This document shows, piece after piece, positions 11,535-23,156 of a DNA stretch of 64,000 nt (positions are counted from its first letter, which is position 1; each line of letters starts with the position of its first letter). The translations under genes and the position numbers were made by a program. The DNA is from Ichthyophis bannanicus (taxonomy: Eukaryota; Chordata; Amphibia; Gymnophiona; Ichthyophiidae): assembly GCA_033557465.1 (NCBI GenBank), contig CM066035.1:246406869-246470868 (forward strand), written 5' to 3'. The notes under the pieces were generated by a model that was given only the letters and a program-made list of their open reading frames with translations, made no database searches and was not told where the DNA came from.

Positions 11535-12043
11535 GCACGCATTCTGATCCTTGTTTAGCAGGTCTGGATGACTGATCTGGATGTCCAGACCTGCTAAATG
11601 CCTGAATTGGTCCTGCAGCCACAGAGCTCTCCGAGGTAGGCCCTGTACATCCAGGGTGTGCCAGTTAAACGGGGAACTTATTCCACCTCAGAGGAATGTC
11701 AGCCGATGGCGGTACTGAGGGGCGACAAGAAGGTGTGGGGGTGCAGGGGTTCCCCACAGCCTGACCCTGGCCATGGGAGGTCCATTCAGGGGTCAGGCTG
11801 CGGGGAACAGGCCCGATAATGCTGCCGCCAGGGATTGCAGTTCCTGGCTGAGCTAGCTGGAGAAGTGGCTGGACATCTGGGGTGCCTGAATCGGGGCACT
11901 TCCTGGTTGTCCAGCCACTGTGATGCGATTCTACTCCTCCCGGGATGTCTAGCCCCTGAAGGAGTGGAATCGGGTGCATCCTGAGCCGTCCGGACATCTG
12001 ACTGGACGGCCCGGAGACGCACATGTCAGAATAGGCCTCTTAG
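11535..12043. mobile_element. Unclassified 0.5-kb insertion in CR1-A2
   Basis: CR1 reading is continuous on both sides if this block is removed, with TA retained at each edge. The ends are weakly inverse (GGC..ATTCTGA near the left, TCAGAATAGGCC near the right). Phrases such as AGGCCCTGTACATCCAGG and a CTTATTCCACCTC block recur around 35970-36060, so it belongs to a repeat family. No ORF recognised. Confidence 0.5.
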
Positions 12044-12246
12044 TATATCACAATTTTTAGAAAGTCTTTGAGAAGGTCCCTCATGAGAGACTCTTGGGGG
12101 TATGTTTACTAAACTGCGGTAATGTCATTCGCGGTAGGTTCTGCGGTAAAGGTAGAGATGCAAATATAAAGGCATGGGTGTTGCATCGTTACAGCAAGCT
12201 GACAGCTAACGCGCGTTACAAAGCGCCTTAGACTAACGAGCGTTAC

Positions 12247-12402
12247 AAGGCACCTTGTAAAGCGCCTTGCAAGGCACCTTGTAAAGCGCCTTGCAAGGCA
12301 CCTTTTAAGGCGTCTTATAAGGTGCCTTGTAAGATGCCTTATAAGGTGCCATGTAAGGTGCCTAGTAAGGTGCCCTGTAAGGTGCCTCATAAGGCGCCCT
12401 AT
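12247..12402. repeat. 12-bp minisatellite, 13 units
   Basis: Thirteen exact-length 12-base units of consensus AAGGYRCCTTRT, with a self-complementary core (AAGGCGCCTT in its ideal form). Base changes occur but no unit gains or loses a base. The related arrays in copies c, d, e and f share this period and core. Confidence 0.9.
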
Positions 12403-13109
12403 AGGGCCTCCAAGGCTAAGCACCATATTAGGCACCCTTGGACAAGTCACCGCAGAAGGCACCCTGGGCTATGGAACCATAGGTTAAGGTGGCCTAACAA
12501 GGTTATGGTGTCCTAGGTTAGTATGCCCTAGGGACTGCAAGGTGCCTCAGGATGACATGCATGACCTGTGCGGAACAGAGACAGATGTAGCCCTAACACT
12601 AGATAGAGCACTCAGGAAAGGCAATGAACAGGTGAGTGAAGGAGGGAGAAGTGGGAGCCACTGGACCTGCCATATCTGCGGGCATCCCATGTGCCTGCCA
12701 GTACTGATGACAAACATGGTGGGGCAGCTGTACCACAGCACAGGGTGTTGGCAATGTAAAGTACCAGAAAAACAGTTGGTGGCAGATAATGGGAATACAT
12801 GTCCACCAGTGGAGGCAGAGGTGGCAGGATAGTTACAATGATGGGTGGACAGAGGAGTGGTGGTGCCATGCAGATCAGGCACAGGCGAGGCAAGCATGAA
12901 GAGGTGCAATGCAGGAAAAGGTATGACATGGGGTGGCAGCCTGCGCTGGCAGACAGGACTCTACACAGCTGACAGGCGCAGATAGACGGACCGAGGGAAT
13001 GTTGGCAATTGTGGCGAGGGTATTATGGGCTGGAAGCGCAGATCTGCAAAAATATGACCTCTACAGGCATGCACACTATTTGAGTAGGACAGGCATGAGA
13101 GGAGGGAAC

Positions 13110-13172
13110 AATGAGGAACTGAACCAATGAACACTGCCAAGAATGGCAATGTATTAACCAGTAGGCTATACC
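13110..13172 (-). other. tRNA-like cassette in GTATG copy b
   Basis: Minus strand reads A-box-like TAGCCTACTGGTTA and B-box-like GGTTCAGTTCC. It is the counterpart of 30736-30799 in copy d. Likely pseudo-tRNA/SINE-derived. Confidence 0.5.
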
Positions 13173-14685
13173 TCCATGGTGTATGTCACAGCAATGTCTG
13201 GGTACAGAAGGCCTGCAGGTCACCGCACAAACCGTCTGCTCTGAGTGTCAGAATAGGGTAACCCCACCATACCCATGATGCAATGCACATGCTGACTAGC
13301 AGTCTACAGCTGATCACCAAATGGGGTCTGCACCTCTCCGGTACCTCAGCTGGGAAAGATGAACTGACAGTGTGTGATACTGGCACAGAGTAGCTACAGA
13401 CCATTCCATTGTGCAGGTTCTGTGGTCACCCTGAGGGATAGGATTGGTGCCCAGCACTAGGTCCGCAGTACATGTGGTGCTAGAGTTAGGTCCTTCTGTA
13501 CATCCCCATAACTACCAGTGTGTGACAGGTGTTCCGTGCAGTGCAGCCGAAGATAATTTGGTGTCCATCTGTATCCTGCAGTCACATGTGGCCCTGTGGG
13601 ACCAGACACCAGCCAGATTAGTGTGTACCCCGTGTGAGGGTCTGGCTGACATGGGCAGCTGTTATCAGGGCAGAGGGGTTCCTAGAATTGCATGAGGTGT
13701 GTGTAGCAGTAGCTGTATAGATCATAGCGGTACACACTACATACCCCAAAGGGCCCACATCACCCCTTTTGTAGGTAAAGAACAGTGCCCCCGCCCCAGG
13801 GAAGCAACCTCCATCCTGTTTGTACGAGACAGCCCTCCAGGGTTGGTGGGCCAGAGCCATACTTTTGACTGGGACAGTGGCAGAACAGCAGCAATGCTGG
13901 GGTTAGATCTGGAAACCCCAATTGCCTCCCACCACTGTCTACCAGTCACCAGCAGACAGCACAGTCAGACTGTACCATGCACAGGCTAACTGCAGACAGT
14001 CCACCAGGAACTATGTGCAGCAAGCAGGCATCTCAGTGATTGGGACTCCAGCATGGGTGATTATAAATATATCACTAGAGACAAATAGTATAGAGCGCTA
14101 CGTGGGAACCTAGACCTGCCATGGTCACTGCTCGTTCAGAGTGAGTGCCCTCGCAGCATGCCATGCTGTGGCCACCCTGTACATGCAGGTGGTGGTCAGG
14201 CACTACAGTGTCCTAGCCATTGCCCCACACCCTGTCAAGATGCATCCTGGCCAATCTGCCCTATCCGGGCCATACCCAAAATACCTTGCTCCTCATTATG
14301 CATCTAATCAGGCTAACGCTGGTAACAGTGGGACATTTTGGGCCCAGTGAAGTGTGGGCAGCCACAGAACAATGGATAGACATACAAACACGCTCACTCC
14401 TTTTGCAGCATTATACAAAGATAGGGGTGGTTGGCAGCCCTGCCCGCCACACTAGTCCTGAGTACAGTGCCGACATTGCTAAACTGTGCAGGGGGTAGTA
14501 GTAGTGCTCTGGTGATAACATCATCCCAATGCTGGGTCCAACAGCCTGCCGCTCCATGCTTCATTGGATTGTGGAGCCTGTGTGAGTGGGTGTTTGCACC
14601 CCTGTTCGCTGCTGCTTTGGGCTTTGCACATGTTGCTGTTGTATCTGCATTGTAGGGTAAAATATAGGGACATGCTCTGCAGGAA

Positions 14686-14752
14686 CCACAGCTGGGACTT
14701 GCACCTGTGACCCTCTGCTCCTGGATACACTGGCTAGGTGTACTGCACCACA
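14686..14752 (-). other. tRNA-like cassette in GTATG copy b
   Basis: Minus strand has TGGTGCAGTACACC and a degenerate B box GGTGCAAGTCC. Same cassette type as 11050-11117, in the orientation expected for this inverted copy. Confidence 0.5.
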
Positions 14753-15622
14753 CTGTTGCCACAGATGCATGGTAGTCCCTGGGGCTACCTGCACTTTTCC
14801 TCAGCCAGACCTTTTATGTTGCACTGCACACCACGTACTGATGCAGAGCATGGCCTAGGTCCACTGCAGGGAGGTGGCACTGCCCCCTCCAGTACGGGCA
14901 CATGCCCCCCTGCCAAGCTGATGTGGCCATTTGCTGTCGGTGCTGGTAGTGCGCTGTCCCAGACCATCCACTGTGTAGGTAGGCGCCCGCCTAGGGAGCG
15001 GGTTCCGTGGTGGGGGGGCATACATGGACATCCTCACATCCCCCCATCACTGCCTATCACTATTATGTCTCCTCCACATGGGGGTGGGATGGCTGGGGGG
15101 ATGTCAGGTCAGTGCCCTAGCATCTATTGGCTAGGGTGAACCAGGTAGATATAGGTAGATTGTGTTTGGCCTTGGTCAGCTGCTGTCTTGCTGATTCCCG
15201 GTTTCTATGTTCCTATGTGCCACCTAGGCGCCTGCCTGGTCCACCCTGTGCCCCAACTGCCCATGCTACATGTCCCGCCTGCGGCCCCCTATGCCCCATT
15301 TGCACCATCGCCATAGTGGCCATTCATACTTTGGCACTATGGTATTGCTGTACATGGAGCACTACTATCACAGTTTTTGGGCTCCCTGCCTGGGCTGTAC
15401 ATTGCTGACACGTAAATGGTTTCTCTCTCCTGCATATGTGCTTCTAACGGCAGGTTTTCAATTGCGTTAGGATTCAGCTCTTCATATCAGCGCATTAGTG
15501 TGAATGGAGCCTCTCCCCGCCCACACTCTGCCCATTGACCCCTTCTCTCCGCCCTCTCTCCACCTTCTGCGGTGTTTACCGCGCCGCGAAACGTCAACGA
15601 TCGTTAGGTTACGATACTGCGC

Positions 15623-15658
15623 GTTAACGTTACATAACACACGTTATGTAACGTTAAC
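15623..15658. repeat. Perfect 16-bp inverted repeat near copy b end
   Basis: GTTAACGTTACATAAC and its exact inverse are separated by ACAC. It lies 70 bases from the right TIR, within a longer zone of AACGATCGTT and GCGCGTTA motifs. Confidence 0.9.
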
Positions 15659-15732
15659 GATCATTAACGCGCGTTAACGTTACATAACGCGCGTTTTGTA
15701 ACGTTACCGCAGTTTAGTAAACATGCCCCTTG

Positions 15733-16194
15733 GTGAAATTTTAAAAAATCATAGAATAGGAGGCAGTGTACTATTTTGGATTGGGAACTGGTCAAAAGAT
15801 AAACAGAGAGTAGGACTAGATGGCCAATTTTCTCAATGGAGAAAGGTGAATAGTGGAGTACCTCAGGTATTAGTGCTGGGCCTAATGCTTTTAAACATAT
15901 TCACATTTAACTTTGAAATAGGAATAATGAGTAAGGTGATCAAATTTGCAGATGACACAAAATTATTCAAAGTTGTTAAAACAAGAGGATTGTGAAAAAT
16001 TGCAAGAAGACCTTGATAATTTGGAAGACTGGACATCCAAATGGAAGATAGAATTTAATGTGGACAAGTGCAAAGTTATGCACTTGGGGAAGAACATCAG
16101 TTATATAATGCAAGGTTCCACATTAGGAATCACCACCCAGGAAAAGGATTTAGGCATCATTGTGGATAATACATTGAAACCCTCTGCCCAGTAG
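15733..16194 (+). pseudogene. CR1-A copy 2 RT fragment
   Basis: Continues the RT after GTATG copy b: WIGNWSKDKQRVGL, SGVPQ, FADDTKLF (active site retained) and, after a one-frame shift near 15970, the thumb-like stretch ending CKVMHLGKN and EKDLGIIVDNTLK. Same order as CR1-A1 at 2090-2600. Inactive because of frameshifts and the nested insertions. Confidence 0.75.
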
Positions 16195-16290
16195 GCAGCT
16201 GTGCCCAAGAAAGCAAATAGAATGCCAGGAATCATAGGATAGGAATGGAGAATAAAACAAAGGATTTTATAATACCTTTATATACAAGAG

Positions 16291-17184
16291 ATCACAGAGA
16301 GAGGAAGACAGGCATCTGTATTTGGAAAAACAGAGAAGCTAGCAAAGTAGTCAAGAAGGCAAAGATTCAAAAGGAGGAGGAAATAGCCAATGCAATAAAA
16401 TGGGGGGATAAGACGTTTTTCAGATATATTAGTGAGAAGAGGAAGGGCAAAAGTGGTATTATCAAACTCAAGGGTGCAGGGGGGGAATATGTAGAAGCTG
16501 ATAAGGATAAAGCGGAATTGCTTAACAAATATTTTTGTTCTGTGTTCACAGATGAAGAACCAGTAGCAGGACCTCAGAAAACACCCACAAATAAGAACAG
16601 AAGCGAGGGACATCTTGAACAATTTTCAGAAGACTGTGTTCGTGAGAAACTAGCTCAACTTAAAGTAGACAAAGCGATGGGACCGGATGGGATACACCCT
16701 AGAATACTGAGGGAACTTGGGGACGTTCTAGCAACTCCACTGACTGACCTTTTCAATGCCTCGTTGGAGTCGGGAGTGGTGCCAAAGGACTGGAGAGAGG
16801 CTCATGTGGTGCCTTTACACAAAAGCGGAAGTAAGGATGTGGTTGAAAACTACAGGCCCGTTAGTTTAACTTCGGTGGTGAGTAAATTATTGGAAATGCT
16901 GCTGAAAGAGAAAATAGTGAGGTTTCTGGAGTCCAGCGGATTACAGGATCCGAGGCAGCATGGATTCACCAGAGGCAGGTCTTGTCAGACGAATCTGATT
17001 GATTTCTTTGACTGGGTGACCAGGGAGTTGGACCGAGGGAGAGCTCTAGATGTGGTGTATTTAGATTTCAGTAAAGCCTTTGACACTGTTCCTCACAGGC
17101 GACTTATAAACAAACTGAGCACCCTAGGGATGGACCCTAAAGTTACTGCTTGGGTTAGAGATTGGTTGGATGGGAGGCGACAAA
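16291..17184 (+). pseudogene. CR1-B reverse transcriptase, first part
   Basis: About 300 codons with a clean frame. The connector has KAKIQKEEEIANAIKWGDKTFFRYI. RT blocks follow: KAMGPDGIHPRIL, WREAHVVPLHKSGS, NYRPVSLTSVVSKLLE, HGFTRGRSCQTNL, and VVYLDFSKAFDTVPH (first catalytic Asp). It breaks at DWLDGRRQR where GTATG copy c enters; the open frame running past this point is insertion sequence. The second part is at 27455. Confidence 0.85.
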
Positions 17185-17380
17185 GGGGTATGTTTACTAA
17201 AGTGCGTTAGTGCGATTCGCGTTAGGAGCCGAGGTAGAGACAGAAACCCCAAATAAGGACATGGGCGGTACATCGTTACCACTAACGCGCGTTCCAAAAA
17301 CTAATGAGCGTTACAGGGCGCCGTGGCGCGTTACCGCACGTTAATCTTAAGAAGGCGTACAGACACAAATCACTGAAACA

Positions 17381-17438
17381 GAGCTGTAGCACAATCACTG
17401 ACCGCTGTTACAGGCAGCATGGGTTCGAGTCCCCAGTG
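17381..17438 (+). other. tRNA-like cassette in GTATG copy c
   Basis: GAGCTGTAGCACAATCACTG (A-box region) and GGGTTCGAGTCCCC (B box). Counterpart of the inverted cassettes at 44897 and 58186 in copies e and f. Confidence 0.55.
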
Positions 17439-17805
17439 TGCCTAATGCAGAAGGCTGGCCCAGGCATCACCCTGTACATTACATAGGGAATTAGGAGGCA
17501 TGTTTTTCTTTACGCTCAGTAGTGTTGCCAGAAACACACCCTCACAGTGGCGTAACCGAAGGTGCCGCAGAAGGCACCCCATAATGCACTATATAGGCTA
17601 CATTATAAAGTGCACTGTCCGCTGAGGCACACCAAAATGTCCCCTATAGAACACCCTATAAGGCAACCTAAAGGGCGCCAGATAGGGTGCCGCATGGGGC
17701 GCCTTATGAGGCACTGTAAGTTTATATTACGCTGAGGGGCTGTCGCCGGTAGCACTAATGTGCATTAAAAATATACAATGCTGCAGACAGCCCTATAAAA
17801 TAAGC

Positions 17806-17870
17806 CCACTGTGGGTTTCAACCCATGACCACTGGCCCCACAGGCACTGAAGGAACCACTGGGCTGCAGC
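17806..17870 (-). other. tRNA-like cassette in GTATG copy c
   Basis: Minus strand reads GCAGCCCAGTGGTTCC and GGGTTGAAACCC, with a self-pairing T arm. Counterpart of 57735-57799 in copy f. Confidence 0.55.
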
Positions 17871-17880
17871 CCCATAGCTG

Positions 17881-18024
17881 GTTGGTGCGGGCGTGGCTAC
17901 GTGCGTTGGTGCAGGCGTGGCTATGTGCGTTGGTGCGGGCGTGGCTACGTGCGTTGGTACGGGCGTAGCCACGTGCGTTGGTGCGGGCGTAAAATCGTGC
18001 GTGGGTACGTGTGTTGTTACCAGC
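17881..18024. repeat. 24-bp minisatellite, about six units
   Basis: Units of GTTGGTGCGGGCGTGGCTACGTGC type repeat six times with substitutions only. It adjoins the tRNA-like cassette at 17806-17870. I did not find it in the other GTATG copies, so it looks like a private expansion in copy c. Confidence 0.85.
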
Positions 18025-20322
18025 GTGGGCACTTTATATTACAGACTCTTTAGGGTGTCTTGCACCTATGAATTATGCTAACAGATGTAAGTGTGATGGC
18101 CTATGGTTTATCAGAGCCTGTGAGCAGGTGCTGGATTTTAAACCCCCAGGTTTTAGTACTGCTGCTACATATCCTAGGTAAAGGCTTTAGGACTCTGCTC
18201 ATTACAGGGTCTGCTTTATGTTTCATAGCCCCTTCTGCTTCACACATCTCGCATTAGCATACATTCACATTCCTTTGCCTAGAGATGACCATGACGTAGA
18301 GATGTATCTGACATTTCTGATGTCCCTTTTGTTTAGATGTATTGGGGGGAATGTGTGGAGACAGGGGCACAGAGGGGGTCCCAGATTAATTAGATGTAGG
18401 GTTGACATTGGGAACAATGTGGAGGTGTTGTGTTTTTGACTTTTTGGGAATGTATAGCATGGATTTGCTCCTTTTCATGCGTGCTCTTTCACCTTTGGAC
18501 TATTTCCTCTCTGAGCTTTGGCCAGAGAACATTGGCTTTGATTCTGTACTTCACCTCAGATATTATTTTTTTGCTGACACCACTGCTCCGAGAGGAAATG
18601 CATCTGACAGCCCTGCCACGTATCACCACAGTGGGTTCAAACCCATAACCTCTGGCTCCACAGTCGGTGCATTTGACAGTGGGTTAAAGTTATGTCTGTA
18701 TCTGTATCTCCTTCTATATGACTGGCTGACTACAGAGGGACGTCAGTTCACCACACAGTCCATCTACAGTAGTTCACAGGGTTGGATTGGGCCAGTCACA
18801 CCCATGATGCACTGCACATGCAAATCAGCTGTCCACAGATACACACCATGGGGAATGCACCCCCACAGCACCTCGGCCTGGTAGGGGGAACTGACCATGT
18901 GCACCCCCACAGCACCTAGGCCTGGTAGGGGATACTGACCGTGTGTTTTACTGGCACAGAGTAGCTACACACCGTCACATTGTGTGGGTACTGCGCTCAC
19001 CGTGAGGGTGCAGTGAGGCGCACAGCACCAGGTCCACAGCACCATCCATGGCAGACATAGGCCATGCTGGACATCCCACAGCATTGTTAATGTGTGGAAT
19101 AGGTAGTTTCTGCACAAACACCTTGGATATATCTGTCTGTCTCAGTCAGGTGTAGTCCCTATGGACCCCTAGGGGGATTATGGTGGTAAACAGGGTCTCC
19201 CAGCAACCGATCCACATTCTACCTCCCTGCAATGGTGGCAGTAGAAGGGACCATCAACCCTGGTTCTGCTGTGGGAGAGACACCCCTCAGGGCAGTCAAT
19301 GCAGCTCTCTACATATCCATAGCACAATAGCAGACAGAAATTAGGCCTGTGTATGCTAAGCTGCACCCCACCACTATCTGATATTCTCCTGCAGCAGGCC
19401 TTCAGCCGCTGCACCCTGCAAGGCTCTCCATCGAGACACATACCAGCTGCAAACAGTCTGCTAGTTGGTCCATAATGCATGTTCCTGTTGGAAATGCATG
19501 CACCCAGAACTGGGATGGCAGCATACACAACAAGCAGATAAGTCAGTGACTGGCCTCCAAAAGGAAACACATAAATATCACATGACAGAAATACTATGTA
19601 GCACTATGGGGATGCCTAGCCATGCTGTGGTCACTGCACAGTCAGGGTGAGATTGATCTCCCTGCAGGACATACAGCGGTCACCCTGTCTGTGTAGGTGG
19701 TGGCCGGGCACTAATATGCCGCAGTCAGTGCCCTATGCGCTGTGCAGATGCAGCCTGCCCAGGCCACCCTGTCTGGGCTATACCCATGGTACCTTGCTCC
19801 TCATTATGCACATTGGCAGGCCAATATTGGCAACAGTGCTGGCAGTGTGGAAGGTGTTTGCAGCCACCACACACTGTAGAGACAGACACACACTCCGACA
19901 CCTATGCCAGCATTGTGCTACTGTAGAGGAGTTCAGCAGCCCTGCCCACCACACCAGTCCTGGGCACAGTCCAGGCATGGATATGGTCCGCAATACTGTT
20001 GGGCGTCACTCCCCAGGGTGGTAAACACTGTCAGAGACCTGACCTGTAGCACACACCGCTGACATCAGAAAGATTGTTATGATGGAGTTCAATGAGCAAA
20101 CTGTGCTTAACGTAGGACTTGCTATCTGCCAGTACTCATAGGAAACGTTTGATAGGTGTGTACCGTATACCCAGGTGTAGGGTGGCATTGCTAGGGTATG
20201 CATGTGGTAGTATTGGGAGATGCACGCAGGGCCCAATGTCCTGCCTCTCCAGGAGGCATTAGCCAATGGGGCCTGTGGGTGTGGGTGTGGGTATGTCTGG
20301 CCCTGTTGGCTGCTGCTTTACA

Positions 20323-20517
20323 GCAGAGGTTCCCAACTCCAGTCCTGGTGTGCCAAACACTGTTCGGGTTTTCATGTCGTCTCTGATTAATATGCATGAG
20401 CTACATCTGCATACCATGGGGGTGGTGCATAGATATGCAGCACAGGCATCTTTATTCGAGGCAGCATGGAACCTGAATGGTGTGTGGCCCTCCAGGACTG
20501 CATTTGGGAGACTCTGC
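20323..20517. mobile_element. 195-bp MITE nested in GTATG copy c
   Basis: Inverted ends GCAGAGGTTCCCAACTCCAG and (inverse) GCAGAGTCTCCCAAATGCAG. Equivalent copies lie at 42814-43008 (e), 55856-56050 (f) and, cut off, 11265-11437 (a), always in the same local context (CTTTAC on one side, CTAGGTAATG on the other). It was therefore present in the ancestral composite before it amplified. hAT-like by its look; no clean 8-bp duplication remains. Confidence 0.65.
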
Positions 20518-20664
20518 TCTAGGTAATGCGCCTGTTTATGGTGTCTGTGCTCGGTGGGGTAAAATATAGGCGTATTAACCATGCGTATGTTCTCAGCAAT
20601 AAAGGTTTGTCATTACAATCACTGTACAGTTGTGGGAAAAATATGTGGACTGGATTGGACATAG

Positions 20665-20732
20665 CCCCAGCTGGGCTTTGAACCTGTGACCTTCTGTTCT
20701 TGCACACACTGTCTGTGTGCACTGCACCACCG
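20665..20732 (-). other. tRNA-like cassette in GTATG copy c
   Basis: Minus strand has TGGTGCAGTGCAC and GGTTCAAAGCCC. Same type as 42523-42590. Confidence 0.5.
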
Positions 20733-21120
20733 TGTTGCCACAGATATGCTGTATTCCCTGGGAAGTCCATGACTGTACATCCAACAGGGCCTGTCTGTTG
20801 CTGTGGACGTGCCAGCCTGCACATGGCTAGGCCACTGTCTGCTGTGACTAGCAGCCACTGCCCCCTCCATCACCTGTACCCTTCCGCCAACATGCTGACA
20901 TGTCCTTATTTTGGAAAATGCATATGACCTGACTGAGGTGTGGCACTCCAGGACTGCATTTGGGGGACTCGGCTGTTGGTAATGCCCATTGTTATGGTGT
21001 GTGTGCGGTGTAGGGTAACATTGGTGTTTGAACAATGCCTATGTTCTCTGCAATAAAGGGGTGTCTTTACTATCTCTGTTTAGTGGTGGGTAAAATATGG
21101 GGACTGGGTTGGCAGGGGCC

Positions 21121-21186
21121 CCAGCTGGGATTTGAACCTTTGACCCTCTGGTCCTACAGGTACTGGCTGTGTCCGCTGCACCACAC
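21121..21186 (-). other. Second tRNA-like cassette of the same type in copy c
   Basis: Minus strand has GTGGTGCAGCGGAC and GGTTCAAATCCC, a good B box. It duplicates 20665-20732 within 460 bases; other copies have only one cassette of this type here. Confidence 0.5.
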
Positions 21187-21720
21187 TGTAGCCACAGAGA
21201 CAGTGCAGTCCCTGGAGATAGGACACCTGGCCGAAAGAGTCAGAAACCCTGCTCTGCACATTTTTACTGTGGGCTCATTCATCTTGTATGGAGACATAGG
21301 TGCACATAAACCCCGAATATGACCTCGGAATAAGGTATAGAAACATACCCAAGCTGGCCAATAGTGATATTAATGGGCAACCATAGAAAACACTCCCAGG
21401 AACGCTCATAATTAAAATTAGGGAATGATTTTTGGAAGGGTCTACGCTCCGTGGACCCTTCCAAAACTCATTTCTTTTTTTTGGAGCTTTCCTGGGAGTG
21501 TTTTTTATGGTTGCCCATTAATATCACCGTTGACCAGCAGGATTATAGTTTTTTAGGATTTTGTTGTGGTCTTTTTCCATTTCTATTTGCTATTTTGTTC
21601 TGTGCACATGTATCACACTGCTCACGTTTTGTAGGTTTCCCCGGTTTTGCTGTACATTGCTGACGGAAATGGTTTCTCTTCCCTTTAATATGCCTTTAAC
21701 GGCAGGTTTTCATTCGCATT

Positions 21721-21736
21721 AGAATTCAGCTCAGAT
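21721..21736. repeat. Left target-site duplication of L1 copy 1
   Basis: AGAATTCAGCTCAGAT, repeated exactly at 27184-27199 after the poly(A) tail. Confidence 0.95.
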
Positions 21737-21872
21737 GAGGGGGGCGGAGCCTGATGTCCAGCGGGTAAGACGCTTCGCGCTGAAGCTCCCGAGAGGCCTA
21801 CTTAGAATCCTGACATAATACCTATACAAACTTACTATTTCGCTCCGGGCTGACCGGGGTACCTCGGGGGGG

Positions 21873-22721
21873 ATGGCGGCCCATAAACCAGCGCGCTTGG
21901 ACTTCGGGTCTCCTTCTTCTTCTCACGGAAAACGCTCCAAAACAGAGGTGTCCTCCCCACAGAAGATGGTTCCATTTCGGGAGAACCCCGAAATGCACCT
22001 GGAGATTTTAGAGGAAATACGCGGCGTGAAGGAATTGGTGCAGTCCAATGGAGAAGCGCTTAGAGCCATGCGAGAAGACTTTGGAGTACTCCAGGACCGA
22101 CTTGAAAGTCTCTCATTACGGCAGGACAATATGGCGGGGGTCCTCGACTCGCACGCGGTGCGCTTGGGCACCCTGGACAAGGCTGAGCGCCAGATACAGA
22201 ATCTTCAAAAGGAGTTAGAAGATAGCAATAATCGAGCCCGTCGCAACAATGTGAGGCTCATTGGAATACCGGAGGGGGTGGAAGCGGGAGATATGAGAGA
22301 ATTCCTGCTCAAAACTCTTCCCTCCTTGCTGAAGATCACCTTTCATAAAGAACTGGAAATCGATCGAGCACACCGTGTTCCTACCCACATGGCGCTCAAC
22401 CGAACGACCCCCCGGCCTATTATCTTTCGCTTGCTACGATATCAACAAGTGGAACAAATTTTAAATGCTGCCCGGGCGAACCATCATTTGGAATTTGAAG
22501 GTCACAAAGTCTCCTTCTTCCCTGATTTGGCAAAGCCTACAGTCGACCGACGGAAGAAACTCCTTGCTTTTCGCCCTCGACTTCAACAGCTACAGGCTCG
22601 CTTTGGCCTGTTGTATCCCGCGAAGCTCCGAGTGACTCTCCACAACCAAACCAGGACATTCGAAGATCCTGATCTTCTATCAACATTTTTGGACTCCAAA
22701 GAAGCAGAGCAGATGCGCTAA
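21873..22721 (+). CDS. L1 ORF1 protein (RNA-binding chaperone)
   Basis: 282 residues, intact. It coats LINE RNA to form the retrotransposition particle. N-terminal about 35 residues are basic and Ser-rich. Residues about 40-115 form a predicted coiled coil (heptad-like runs such as LQDRLESLSLRQDNMAG). The RRM-like core begins at NNVRLIGIPEGVEAGD, and the C-terminal domain carries RAHRVP, PRPIIFRLLRY and VTLHNQTRTFEDP, the layout of L1 ORF1p. Start chosen at the first ATG, with a Kozak-type GGGGATGGC. ORF2 follows after 435 bases of AT-rich spacer. Confidence 0.9.
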   Translation: MAAHKPARLDFGSPSSSHGKRSKTEVSSPQKMVPFRENPEMHLEILEEIRGVKELVQSNGEALRAMREDFGVLQDRLESLSLRQDNMAGVLDSHAVRLGTLDKAERQIQNLQKELEDSNNRARRNNVRLIGIPEGVEAGDMREFLLKTLPSLLKITFHKELEIDRAHRVPTHMALNRTTPRPIIFRLLRYQQVEQILNAARANHHLEFEGHKVSFFPDLAKPTVDRRKKLLAFRPRLQQLQARFGLLYPAKLRVTLHNQTRTFEDPDLLSTFLDSKEAEQMR

Positions 22722-23156
22722 TCCAACGACTTGGACTTTTATTTGCCGGCTCTGTCCGCCATTTTGAAGGGCCCGATGCGGCGGTCATAGTTCAGCACGG
22801 AGACTACCTGGACTTTCTTTCTTTCTTTCTATGACTTTTGTTTTGTGGTCTCCTATCCCTCCATGATGTGTGCCTCGGTCGGATTCGGAGCACGCACAGT
22901 CCTACAGGTTATGTGGTTTTTTTTTCAATTTCGGCCTTCTCTGGGGCTTCTCCCCGCAGACACATGGTCGCCAGTAATTTTTGGGGTTCTGCTTCTTCTC
23001 TACCGCGCTGCGGTTTTTCTTTTTTAATGTGGGGCGCTTCATTGTATTATCTAAGCTTATTTTCTTTTATGCCATATGTACAGCCAGATACAGTCAATAT
23101 GAGGGACATTGTGAAATTATGTGCGTTATCATGCTCAGAATTGTTAACTTGTCTGA

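Larger units (their letters stand above)
12097..15729 (-). mobile_element. GTATG-family composite element, copy b
   Basis: A 3.6-kb element with GGGGTATGTTTACTAAAC at the left and its inverse (GTAAACATGCCCC) at the right, flanked by TTG duplications at 12094-12096 and 15730-15732. CR1-A2 continues across it, so the boundaries are certain. Orientation is opposite to copies a, d, e and f: the 12-bp minisatellite lies at its left, the GCGC palindromic zone at its right. It carries two tRNA-like cassettes and no coding region. Confidence 0.85.
11438..16284 (+). mobile_element. CR1-A copy 2 (interrupted)
   Basis: Sequence from ACATGGATTTAGCCAAG matches 1909 onward in CR1-A1. It is split by a 509-bp insert (11535-12043) and by GTATG copy b (12097-15729), then resumes to about 16284 where CR1-B begins. 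The last 130 bases of family A reappear at 28478-28608, after CR1-B, so the two probably belong to one copy that lost about 465 bases at the break. Confidence 0.7.

Noticed and set aside
12247..12402. CRISPR-like regular repetition
   Set aside because: Units are contiguous with no spacers, and the host is a eukaryote.
12109..12462. Peptide with repeated RHLTRHLI-type units
   Set aside because: A by-product of the 12-bp DNA minisatellite, whose period is divisible by three.
17793..18081. Peptides with VGAGVATC / APTHVATP repeats on either strand
   Set aside because: Both come from the 24-bp minisatellite read in frame; no start context or conservation elsewhere.
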